Below are positions 1 through 6,643 of a stretch of 64,000 bases of DNA, piece by piece. Numbering within the stretch: position 1 is the stretch's first letter; each line of letters opens with the position of its first letter. The position numbers were made by a program, and so were the translations under genes. The notes below the pieces were generated by a model. The model was not told the DNA's origin. It searched no databases and saw only the letters and a list, made by a program, of their open reading frames with translations. The DNA is from Ferrovibrio xuzhouensis (GTDB lineage Bacteria; Pseudomonadota; Alphaproteobacteria; Ferrovibrionales; Ferrovibrionaceae): the NCBI RefSeq assembly GCF_042648965.1, contig NZ_JBHRYJ010000004.1, positions 310,001 through 374,000 on the forward strand. Reading direction: 5' to 3'.

Positions 1-210
1 CTCGTTGCCGACCACGCCGCGGAAATCGGCGATCAGCGCCTTTACCTGCGCCGGGCTGTCGACATTGCGGGCGAACAGGATCAGGCCGAGCGGCCGGCGC
101 ACGCCGAACAGCACGCGCTCCTCGGGCGTCAGCTGCAGGCCGGCACAGCCGACCACGACCGGGGCGAAGCCGCCCCAGTCGGTGGCAGCCGCGCCGTTAC
201 TTGCTGACAA
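1..210 (-). CDS. nagZ: beta-N-acetylhexosaminidase NagZ, N-terminal part (runs off the left edge)
   Basis: Reading leftwards, the frame gives VVVGCAGLQLTPEE, then PLGLILFARNVDSPAQ and LIADFRGVVG, which match the N-terminus of cytoplasmic glycoside hydrolase family 3 NagZ. NagZ removes N-acetylglucosamine from muropeptides during cell-wall recycling. About 70 codons are in the window and the active site is outside it. The start is uncertain: a TTG at 210 overlaps the end of the SPOR gene, and an in-frame GTG lies at 156. The order argS, SPOR, nagZ is the usual alphaproteobacterial one and implies co-transcription. Confidence 0.85.
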   Translation of the reverse strand, partial: MSASNGAAATDWGGFAPVVVGCAGLQLTPEERVLFGVRRPLGLILFARNVDSPAQVKALIADFRGVVGNE

Positions 211-1093
211 CGATGCAGCCCTGGTTCTTGGCCGCGAGCTGCTGGCACAGCGACTGCGCCGCGGCGCGATCCTTCAGCGGCCCGACCTGCAGGCGCACGA
301 AGGCGCCCTTGTTGGGGATTTCCACCTTCTCGTAGCTCGGGGTCAGGCCATTGAGCAGTTCGGGGAACTTCTTCTGCAGCCGGTTCCAGGTCGCCTGCGC
401 GTCGGCCTGGTCCTTCAGCGAGGCGAGCTGCACTTTCGCGCTGCCGCCCGGCGACGCCAGCGAGGCGGTCTTGGCCGGTGCCTCGGCTGCGGGCTTGGCG
501 GCCGGCTTGCTCTCGGCCGGCTTTGCCGCCGGAGTCCTCTCGGCCTGCGTCTTCTCGGCCTGCGACAGCGGCATGGCGCTCGGCGCGTTGGTCTGGTTCG
601 GAATGCCGGTCGCCGCCTGGCCCTGCTGGCCCTGCGCCTGATTCGGCGCCTGGTTGGGAACCGGGCTCGGCGCCGGACGCATCGGCACCGTCACCGACGG
701 CGCGCTGCCGGCCGGCCCCGTGGCGGGAGCCGTGGCAACGCTGGCGGACGGCCGCTCCGGCGGCGGCAGCAGGCGTTCGGTCTTGCCGTCATCGCCGGCC
801 GGCGGCACATTGCCGCCGATGCGGTCATAGATCTGCTTGTCCTGGTTCGGCACCTGCATGCCGCCGGGATTCTCCGGCGCCACCTTGGTCGGGCCCTGGT
901 CGGCCCGGATCAGCGGCGGCGCGCCGCTCGAGCCGCGCTTGACGCCCTGGTCATAGGCGAACCAGATGCCGATGCCGAAAGCCGCCACCGCGCCGAGCGC
1001 GATTGCCGCCGTGATCATCCGCTTCGGGCTGCCGCCCTGCTGCTCGTCGCCGGGCACCGGGCGCCCGCCGCGTTCGGTTCGCAGGTCACTCAT
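197..1093 (-). CDS. SPOR-domain membrane protein
   Basis: A protein of about 298 residues with a short cytoplasmic N-terminus, one membrane helix (about residues 27-45, ITAAIALGAVAAFGIGIWF), a long Pro/Ala/Gln-rich periplasmic linker, and a C-terminal SPOR domain (about 218-297) with the typical VQLASLKDQADAQ and VRLQVGPLKDRAAA strands. SPOR domains bind denuded septal peptidoglycan, so a cell-division role is likely. The gene abuts argS: a GTG at 1096 directly follows the argS stop, but the ATG at 1093 has better spacing to the AGG upstream. The linker composition is normal for the family. Confidence 0.88.
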   Translation of the reverse strand: MSDLRTERGGRPVPGDEQQGGSPKRMITAAIALGAVAAFGIGIWFAYDQGVKRGSSGAPPLIRADQGPTKVAPENPGGMQVPNQDKQIYDRIGGNVPPAGDDGKTERLLPPPERPSASVATAPATGPAGSAPSVTVPMRPAPSPVPNQAPNQAQGQQGQAATGIPNQTNAPSAMPLSQAEKTQAERTPAAKPAESKPAAKPAAEAPAKTASLASPGGSAKVQLASLKDQADAQATWNRLQKKFPELLNGLTPSYEKVEIPNKGAFVRLQVGPLKDRAAAQSLCQQLAAKNQGCIVVSK

Positions 1094-1096
1094 CAC

Positions 1097-2848
1097 TCAC
1101 CTCATCTCTTCAACGGGCGTCACGCCCATCACCGACAGGCCCGACGCGATCACGACGGCCACCGCGCGCAGCAGCGCCAGCCGCGCCCGCGTCAGCGCCA
1201 GATCCTCGGGGATCAGAAACCGCACGCTGGTATCGTCGCGGCCGACGTTCCACAGGCCGTGGAAGGCCGCGGCGACCTCCTGCAGATAAAACGCCACCCG
1301 GTGCGGTTCATGGGCCTCGGCGGCGCTGTCGACCAGCCGCGGCCAGCTTGCCAGCAGCTTGATCAGCGCCAGTTCCGAGTCATGCGACAGCCGGCCGAGA
1401 TCGGCCTGGGCCAGCGCACCGTCCTCGGTGTCGATACCCGGCACTTCGGCAGCCGCATTGCGCAGCACCGAACAGATGCGGGCATGGGCATACTGGACGT
1501 AGAAGACCGGATTGTCCTTCGACTGTTCGGTCACCTTCTTGAAGTCGAAGTCGAGCTGGGCGTCGTTCTTGCGCGTCAGCATGATGAAGCGCACGACGTC
1601 CCGGCCGACCTCGTCCACCACGTCACGCAGGGTGACGAAGGTGCCGGCCCGCTTGGACATCTTCACCGGCTGGCCACCGTCGAGCAGGTTGACCATCTGC
1701 ACCAGCTTGACGTCGAGTTCGCCCTCGCCGTTCGACAGCGCCTTCACGGCCGCCTTCATGCGCTTGACGTAGCCGCCGTGGTCGGCGCCCCAGACGTCGA
1801 TCATCTGGCTGAAGCCGCGGCGGTACTTGTCGTCGTGATAGGCGATGTCGGCGCCGAAATAGGTCCACGAGCCGTCCGATTTCTTCAGCGGCCGGTCGGT
1901 GTCGTCGCCGAATTCGCTGGCCTTGAACAGCTCCTGCGGCCGCGCCTCGTAATCCTCGGGCGGCTTGCCCTTGGGTGGCTCCAGCACGCCGGTATAGATC
2001 AGGCCGCGCTGCTTGAGGCGGTCGAAGGCACCCTGCACGGCGCCGCTGTCATGCAGCGCCTTTTCCGAGGTGAAGACGGCATGGTGGATGTTCAGCGCGG
2101 CAAGGTCGTCGCGCACCATCGCCATCATCGCCGCGGTGGCTTCCTTGCGGAACAGCGCCAGCCATTCGCCCTCGGGCGCGGTCTTGTATGTGTCGCCGTA
2201 TTGCGCGGCCAGCGCCTGGCCGAGCGGCACCAGGTAGTCGCCGGGATAGAGCCCTTCCGGGATGCTGATGGTCTCGCCGAGCGCCTCGCGGTAGCGCAGA
2301 TGCGCGGAACGGGCCAGCACGTCGACCTGGGCGCCGGCATCGTTGATGTAATATTCGCGGCAGACCTGGAAGCCGGCCTTCTGCAGCAGGGCGGCCAGCG
2401 CATCGCCAAACACGGCGCCGCGGCAATGGCCGACATGCATCGGGCCGGTCGGGTTGGCCGAGACATATTCGACATTGACCGGCCGGCCCTGCCCCAGGTC
2501 GCTGTCGCCATAGGCGGCGCCGGTCTTCAGGATCGTGGCAATCTGGCCCTGCCAGTGCTCCGGGTTCAGGCGCAGGTTGATGAAGCCCGGCCCGGCGATC
2601 TCGACGGCGGTGACCGCCGGATGGGCTTCCAGCAGCGGTTTGATCGCCTCGGCCAGCGCACGCGGCGCCATTTTCGCCGGTTTGCCCAGCACCATGGCGA
2701 CATTGGTGGCGAGGTCGCCATGACTCGGATCGCGCGGCGGCTCGACGGCGATGGCCGACAGCGGCAGTTCGCCCGCCAGCACCCCCTGCTCGGAAAGCGT
2801 ATGGACGGCCGCCATCACGGCGCGGCGGAATTCGGTGAAAACGTTCAT
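1097..2848 (-). CDS. argS: arginyl-tRNA synthetase
   Basis: A 583-residue class I aminoacyl-tRNA synthetase that charges tRNA-Arg. It has the N-terminal additional domain (about 1-110), the HIGH-type motif MHVGH inside ANPTGPMHVGHCRGAVFGD (about residue 135), a KMSKS-type motif as KMSKR (near residue 400), and the all-alpha anticodon-binding domain ending ...VEEMR. Length is normal. It is first in the leftward argS-SPOR-nagZ operon. In many alphaproteobacteria dgt lies just upstream; here only 181 bp separate argS from divergent erpA and no dgt is present. Confidence 0.97.
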   Translation of the reverse strand: MNVFTEFRRAVMAAVHTLSEQGVLAGELPLSAIAVEPPRDPSHGDLATNVAMVLGKPAKMAPRALAEAIKPLLEAHPAVTAVEIAGPGFINLRLNPEHWQGQIATILKTGAAYGDSDLGQGRPVNVEYVSANPTGPMHVGHCRGAVFGDALAALLQKAGFQVCREYYINDAGAQVDVLARSAHLRYREALGETISIPEGLYPGDYLVPLGQALAAQYGDTYKTAPEGEWLALFRKEATAAMMAMVRDDLAALNIHHAVFTSEKALHDSGAVQGAFDRLKQRGLIYTGVLEPPKGKPPEDYEARPQELFKASEFGDDTDRPLKKSDGSWTYFGADIAYHDDKYRRGFSQMIDVWGADHGGYVKRMKAAVKALSNGEGELDVKLVQMVNLLDGGQPVKMSKRAGTFVTLRDVVDEVGRDVVRFIMLTRKNDAQLDFDFKKVTEQSKDNPVFYVQYAHARICSVLRNAAAEVPGIDTEDGALAQADLGRLSHDSELALIKLLASWPRLVDSAAEAHEPHRVAFYLQEVAAAFHGLWNVGRDDTSVRFLIPEDLALTRARLALLRAVAVVIASGLSVMGVTPVEEMR

Positions 2849-2967
2849 TTCGGAAAGGCTTTTCGTATCTTCCTGGAATCGGGCCGGACACTAGCGACTG
2901 GCCATCCCAGCCGCAACGCACCGCCCGCGCGCCCTGCCAAAATTGACTTCCGCGCAATGTTTCCTAA

Positions 2968-2981
2968 ATTGCTTATGCAAT
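2968..2981. promoter_or_regulatory. inverted repeat in the argS/erpA divergent promoter region
   Basis: ATTGC-TTAT-GCAAT, a perfect 5-bp inverted repeat in an AT-rich patch (about 2941-3010) between the divergent argS and erpA starts. The low-GC patch probably holds both promoters. The repeat could be an operator, but it is short and matches no named Fe-S or iron regulator consensus that I can confirm. Confidence 0.25.
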
Positions 2982-3029
2982 GTGGCAAATTATTGGTAAA
3001 CCAAGCGTAAATACACCTGTGAGGACCCT

Positions 3030-3425
3030 GTGACCGACCTGCCGACCCAGACCAGCCCCCAGAACGGCGCCCAGACTGCCCCGGCCGATGCCGGCGCGGC
3101 TCCGGTGACCGTCAGCGCCTCGGCGGCGCGCCGGGTGCGGACCATCGTGGCGCAGGACGGCAATCCCGCCATGGCGCTGCGCATCAGCGTCTCCGGCGGC
3201 GGCTGCTCCGGCTTCCAGTACGGCTTCACCCTCGACGATGCCGAAACTGCCGACGACATCGTCATCGAACGCGACGGCGCCCGGGTGGTGATCGACACCG
3301 TCTCCGTGGAATACCTGCGCGGCGCCGAGATCGACTTCATCGAGGACCTGACCGGCGCCTATTTCAAGATCGCCAACCCGCAGGCCTCGTCGAGCTGCGG
3401 CTGCGGCAATTCCTTCGCCATCTGA
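3030..3425 (+). CDS. erpA: iron-sulfur cluster insertion protein ErpA
   Basis: A 131-residue A-type Fe-S carrier (HesB/IscA family) that delivers clusters to apoproteins. The three conserved cysteines are Cys59 in SGGGCSGFQY, and Cys123 and Cys125 in the C-terminal SSCGCGNSF. The N-terminal 25 residues are a low-complexity Pro/Ala/Gln extension. The GTG at 3030 is used because no ATG occurs until residue 48, inside the fold. It is transcribed away from argS. Confidence 0.95.
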   Translation: MTDLPTQTSPQNGAQTAPADAGAAPVTVSASAARRVRTIVAQDGNPAMALRISVSGGGCSGFQYGFTLDDAETADDIVIERDGARVVIDTVSVEYLRGAEIDFIEDLTGAYFKIANPQASSSCGCGNSFAI

Positions 3426-3455
3426 CGCCAGCCGCCCAACCTGGCGGTCCCGGCC

Positions 3456-4424
3456 TCAGCGGCCGAAATCGACTGCATGGCTGTTGGCGCCGCACATCAG
3501 CACGCCGATCCGCTCGCCGGCCTGCGGCCGGTAGCGCCCTGACAGCACGGCCGCCAGCGCCGCCGCCCCGCCCGGCTCGGCCACGATCCTGAAACTCTCC
3601 CAGATGCGCCGCTGCGCCGCCACAATGGCATCGTCGGTGACCAGCACCGTGGCCGCCACATGGCGCTGCGCCTGTTCGAAGGCCAGCGCGCCGATCTGCT
3701 TCGGTGCCAGGCTGTCGGCGGCGACGCCGCCCGCCGGCGCCTCGACCGGGCGGCCGGCGTCCAGCGCCATGGTCAGGGTCGGCGCTGCTTCCGGCTCGAC
3801 GCCGATCAGCCGCGTGCCGCCGGCGTAATAAGCCGCCATGCCGCCGATCAGGCCGCCGCCGCCGACCGCCACCAGTACGGTATCGAGCTCCGGCGCCTGC
3901 TCCGCCCATTCCAGCGCCACCGTGCCCTGCCCCAGCAGGGTCGCCGGATGGTCATAGGCATGGACGGCGAGCGCACCCGACTGCGCGATCCATTCTTCGC
4001 TGGCCGCCAGCGCATCGGCATAACGCTGCCCGGATATCACCAGCGCGGCGCCATAGCCGCGGATCTGCGCCACCTTGGTCGGCGAGGCCACCTCCGGGAT
4101 GAAGATCTTCGCCGGGATGCCGAGCTGCTTCGCGGCATAGGCCACGGCGGCACCGTGGTTGCCGCCCGAGGCTGCGACCACGCCGGCCGCCGGTATCTGC
4201 CGGGTCAGCAGGTTGGTGAAGGCGCCGCGCGGCTTGAACGAACCGGCATGCTGCAGGAATTCCAGCTTCAGCGTCACCGGCGGCGCATCGCCGGCTAGGC
4301 CGAGATCGGCTGCCGCCACCTCAAGCACCGGCGTGCGGCGCACATGTGACCGGATCAGCGGCAGCGTCGCTTCCACCCCGGCGCGGTCAATAATGGCGGC
4401 TTCGGCGGCAACAGCGGCGGTCAT
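3456..4424 (-). CDS. PLP-dependent threonine/serine dehydratase-like enzyme
   Basis: A 322-residue fold-type II PLP enzyme. The Schiff-base lysine is Lys64 in GSFKPRGAFTNLL, the substrate loop is ASGGNHGAA, and the phosphate-binding glycine loop is VGGGGLIGG. It lacks the C-terminal ACT-like regulatory domain of biosynthetic IlvA, so a catabolic L-threonine/L-serine deaminase or a serine racemase-like enzyme is likely. It is convergent with erpA and divergent from the ArsR gene, with which it shares a 71-bp intergenic region. Substrate cannot be fixed from sequence. A second family member lies at 43725-44732. Confidence 0.82.
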   Translation of the reverse strand: MTAAVAAEAAIIDRAGVEATLPLIRSHVRRTPVLEVAAADLGLAGDAPPVTLKLEFLQHAGSFKPRGAFTNLLTRQIPAAGVVAASGGNHGAAVAYAAKQLGIPAKIFIPEVASPTKVAQIRGYGAALVISGQRYADALAASEEWIAQSGALAVHAYDHPATLLGQGTVALEWAEQAPELDTVLVAVGGGGLIGGMAAYYAGGTRLIGVEPEAAPTLTMALDAGRPVEAPAGGVAADSLAPKQIGALAFEQAQRHVAATVLVTDDAIVAAQRRIWESFRIVAEPGGAAALAAVLSGRYRPQAGERIGVLMCGANSHAVDFGR

Positions 4425-4462
4425 GGCGATCCCTCGTTTGACACACGGAATATGGCACAGTA

Positions 4463-4482
4463 ACTTAGCTAATCGACTAAGT
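4463..4482. promoter_or_regulatory. candidate ArsR-family operator (inverted repeat)
   Basis: ACTTAG-N8-CTAAGT, a perfect 6-bp inverted repeat with the embedded palindrome TTAGCTAA (4465-4472). It sits in the 71-bp divergent region between the PLP deaminase and the ArsR regulator. ArsR/SmtB dimers bind such AT-rich dyads at their own promoters, so autoregulation plus control of the deaminase is a reasonable inference. Confidence 0.45.
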
Positions 4483-4495
4483 CCATCGGCAGGAC

Positions 4496-4804
4496 ATGAA
4501 AGCCAGCGACCTCGACGGCCTGAAGGCCATCGCCAATCCGAAACGGCTGGCCATCCTCGGCTGGCTGAAGGACCCGCGCGCGCATTTCCCCGAACAGCGC
4601 GACGGCGATCTGGTGAAGGATGGCGTCTGCGGCGTGTTCATCGCCGACAAGCTCGGCGTCAGCCAGCCGACCGCCCATGTGCATCTGGCGACGCTGACCC
4701 GCGCCGGCCTGCTGACCGCCAAGAAGACCCGTCAATGGATTTTCTACAAACGCAACGAGACGCGCATCGCCGCGCTGAAGAAAGCGATCGGCGGCGAGTT
4801 GTAA
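4496..4804 (+). CDS. ArsR-family winged-helix transcriptional regulator
   Basis: A 102-residue protein with the ArsR/SmtB layout: IANPKRLAILGWL helix, a recognition helix around VSQPTAHVHLATLTRAGLL, then the beta-wing KKTRQWIFYKRNE. A 15-residue insertion (ARAHFPEQRDGDLVK region) separates the first helices. The family's metal box ELCVCDL is absent; Cys46 in DGVCGVF is isolated, so the signal is probably not a metal. It lies between the divergent deaminase and the downstream dehalogenase and may control either. Confidence 0.85.
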   Translation: MKASDLDGLKAIANPKRLAILGWLKDPRAHFPEQRDGDLVKDGVCGVFIADKLGVSQPTAHVHLATLTRAGLLTAKKTRQWIFYKRNETRIAALKKAIGGEL

Positions 4805-4828
4805 TCGCGGCAGCGCAGAAATCCGCAA

Positions 4829-4855
4829 CCGGCACTGAATATAATTCAATGCCGG
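4829..4855 (+). promoter_or_regulatory. 27-bp palindrome carrying a TATAAT -10 box, upstream of the dehalogenase
   Basis: CCGGCA and TGCCGG arms flank TGAAT and ATTCA inner arms. Eleven of thirteen possible pairs match around an AT-rich centre. A perfect TATAAT (4840-4845) lies at the centre of symmetry. No good -35 is visible. It is 80 bp upstream of the hydrolase start and 24 bp after the ArsR stop. Best reading: an operator overlapping the dehalogenase promoter. A terminator is less likely, because no T-run follows. Confidence 0.45.
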
Positions 4856-4934
4856 AATCCGCCCGGCTCTGTTTAGCTGATGCGGCAAAAACGAGAGACG
4901 GATCCCGCGAGGTCCGCACATGGAGAGGAAACAG

Positions 4935-5819
4935 ATGTTCGACGGATTCCGGTCGGCTGCGCAACGCTGCGGCGATATCGACATCAGTTATGTCGCGGGC
5001 GGCAACGGTCCACCGCTCCTGCTGCTGCACGGCTTCCCGCAGACCAAGGCCATGTGGGCGCATGTCGCGCCTGTGTTGGCGCGCAGCCACACGGTGATCT
5101 GCGCTGACCTGCGCGGCTATGGCGACAGCGACAAGCCGCCGGAGTTGCCGGATCACAGCAACTATTCCTTCCGTACCATGGCCGGTGATCAGATTCTGCT
5201 GATGCGGCAGCTTGGCTTCGGGCGTTTCCATGTGATCGGCCATGATCGTGGCGGCCGCACCGGCCACCGCATGGCGCTCGACCATCCGGATTGCGTGGCC
5301 TCACTGGCCGTACTCGACATCGTGCCGACCCACACGATGTTCGCCGCGGTCACCCGGCAGGTCGCCAAGGCCTACTGGCATTGGTATTTCCTGTCGCAGC
5401 CGTCACCCTTCCCTGAAACCATGATTGCCCGCGATCCGGATGCCTTCTTCGAGACCTGTCTGGTTGGCTGGGGCGCCACCCGGATCGAGGATTTCGACGC
5501 CGCGCAGGTGGCCGAATACCGGCGCTGCTGGCGCCAGCCAGATGCGATCCGCGGGGCCTGCTCGGATTACCGCGCGGCCGCTACGGTCGATTTCGACCTT
5601 GATACCGCCGATCTCGCCCGTCGCGTCGCCTGCCCGACGCTCGCCTTCTGGGGCAGCACCGGCCTGATGGGACAACTGTTCGATATGGCGGCTGTCTGGC
5701 GCGAGAAATGCGATGACCTGTCCACCGCCAGCCTGCCGGGCGGGCATTTCTTCGTCGACCAGTATCCGACGGAAGCCGCCGGCATCCTGAGTGACTGGCT
5801 GGCCCGGAACCGGTTGTGA
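4935..5819 (+). CDS. alpha/beta hydrolase with the fluoroacetate (haloacetate) dehalogenase catalytic set
   Basis: A 294-residue alpha/beta hydrolase. Using the ATG at 4935 (preceded by GGAGAGGA; an ATG at 4920 has no such site), the residues are nucleophile Asp104 in GHDRGGR, carboxylate-binding Arg105 and Arg108, acid Asp128, halide-pocket His149-Trp150 and Tyr212, and base His271 in GGHF. As I recall the literature, these are the same residues at the same numbers as in Burkholderia fluoroacetate dehalogenase FA1. Such enzymes hydrolyse fluoroacetate or chloroacetate to glycolate in the cytoplasm. No signal peptide. Activity on C-F bonds is inferred, since the same set occurs in enzymes that favour chloroacetate. 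Confidence 0.82.
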   Translation: MFDGFRSAAQRCGDIDISYVAGGNGPPLLLLHGFPQTKAMWAHVAPVLARSHTVICADLRGYGDSDKPPELPDHSNYSFRTMAGDQILLMRQLGFGRFHVIGHDRGGRTGHRMALDHPDCVASLAVLDIVPTHTMFAAVTRQVAKAYWHWYFLSQPSPFPETMIARDPDAFFETCLVGWGATRIEDFDAAQVAEYRRCWRQPDAIRGACSDYRAAATVDFDLDTADLARRVACPTLAFWGSTGLMGQLFDMAAVWREKCDDLSTASLPGGHFFVDQYPTEAAGILSDWLARNRL

Positions 5820-5866
5820 GGTAGCCCCCTTCATTCGGCACAGCTTTCCTGCTATTCCGTTTGGCC

Positions 5867-6643
5867 ATGAAAATCGCCTCCTGGAACGTCAATTCGATCA
5901 AGGCCCGGCTTGCCAATGCCACCGACTGGGTGCGCGAGGCCCGGCCCGACGTGCTGCTGCTGCAGGAAATCAAATGCCAGGACGCCGATTTCCCGGTGCT
6001 GGAATTCCAGTCGCTCGGCTATCAGGTCCATGCCCATGGCCAGAAGAGCTATAACGGCGTCGCCGTTCTCAGCCGCGAGAAGCCCGATGCCGTGCGCACG
6101 CGGCTGGCCGGCGACGATGCCGACGAGCAGTCCCGTTATATCGAGGCGGATTTCGGCGGTGTGACGGTCTGCGGCCTCTACCTGCCGAACGGCAACCCGC
6201 GGCCGGGCGAGAAATACGACTACAAGCTCGGCTGGATGCGCCGCCTGCAGGCGCGCGCCGCGGAACTGCTCGCCGAGGAACGCCCCTTCCTGATGGCCGG
6301 CGACTACAATGTCTGCCCGCTGGATGTCGATGTGTTCGATCCGATCGGCTTCGCCGAGGATGCCCTGTGCTGGCCCGACAGCCGCAGGGCGTTCCGCAGC
6401 CTGCTCAATCTCGGCCTCACCGAGGCCTGGCGTGCCCTGCACCCCACCAAGGTGGATTACACCTTCTGGGACTATCAGGCCGGCGCCTGGCCGAAGAACA
6501 ACGGCCTGCGCATCGATCACTTCCTGCTGTCGCCGCAGCTGGCCGACCGGCTGGTGTCCTGCGAGATCGACCGCAACCCCCGCGGCCGCGAGAAGGCCTC
6601 CGATCACACGCCGATCATCTGCGAGATCGCCGCAGCGGCCTAG
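5867..6643 (+). CDS. xthA: exodeoxyribonuclease III
   Basis: A 258-residue member of the ExoIII/APE endonuclease-exonuclease-phosphatase family, acting at abasic sites in base-excision repair. Motifs: IASWNVNSIKAR at the start, LLLQEIKC (metal-binding Glu), GLYLPNGNP, MAGDYNVCPLDVDV, and the C-terminal LRIDHFLLS and SDHTPI. The ATG at 5867 is preferred over the in-frame TTG at 5861. The stop overlaps that of convergent recQ within a CTAG. Confidence 0.95.
   Translation: MKIASWNVNSIKARLANATDWVREARPDVLLLQEIKCQDADFPVLEFQSLGYQVHAHGQKSYNGVAVLSREKPDAVRTRLAGDDADEQSRYIEADFGGVTVCGLYLPNGNPRPGEKYDYKLGWMRRLQARAAELLAEERPFLMAGDYNVCPLDVDVFDPIGFAEDALCWPDSRRAFRSLLNLGLTEAWRALHPTKVDYTFWDYQAGAWPKNNGLRIDHFLLSPQLADRLVSCEIDRNPRGREKASDHTPIICEIAAAA

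Noticed and set aside
5..3010. 1001-codon open frame on the plus strand
   Set aside because: It is the antisense shadow of argS and the SPOR gene, caused by GC-rich third positions. It has no recognisable domain.
3426..3455. bidirectional terminator between erpA and the PLP deaminase
   Set aside because: Only a weak CCGCC/GGCGG pair, without T-runs.
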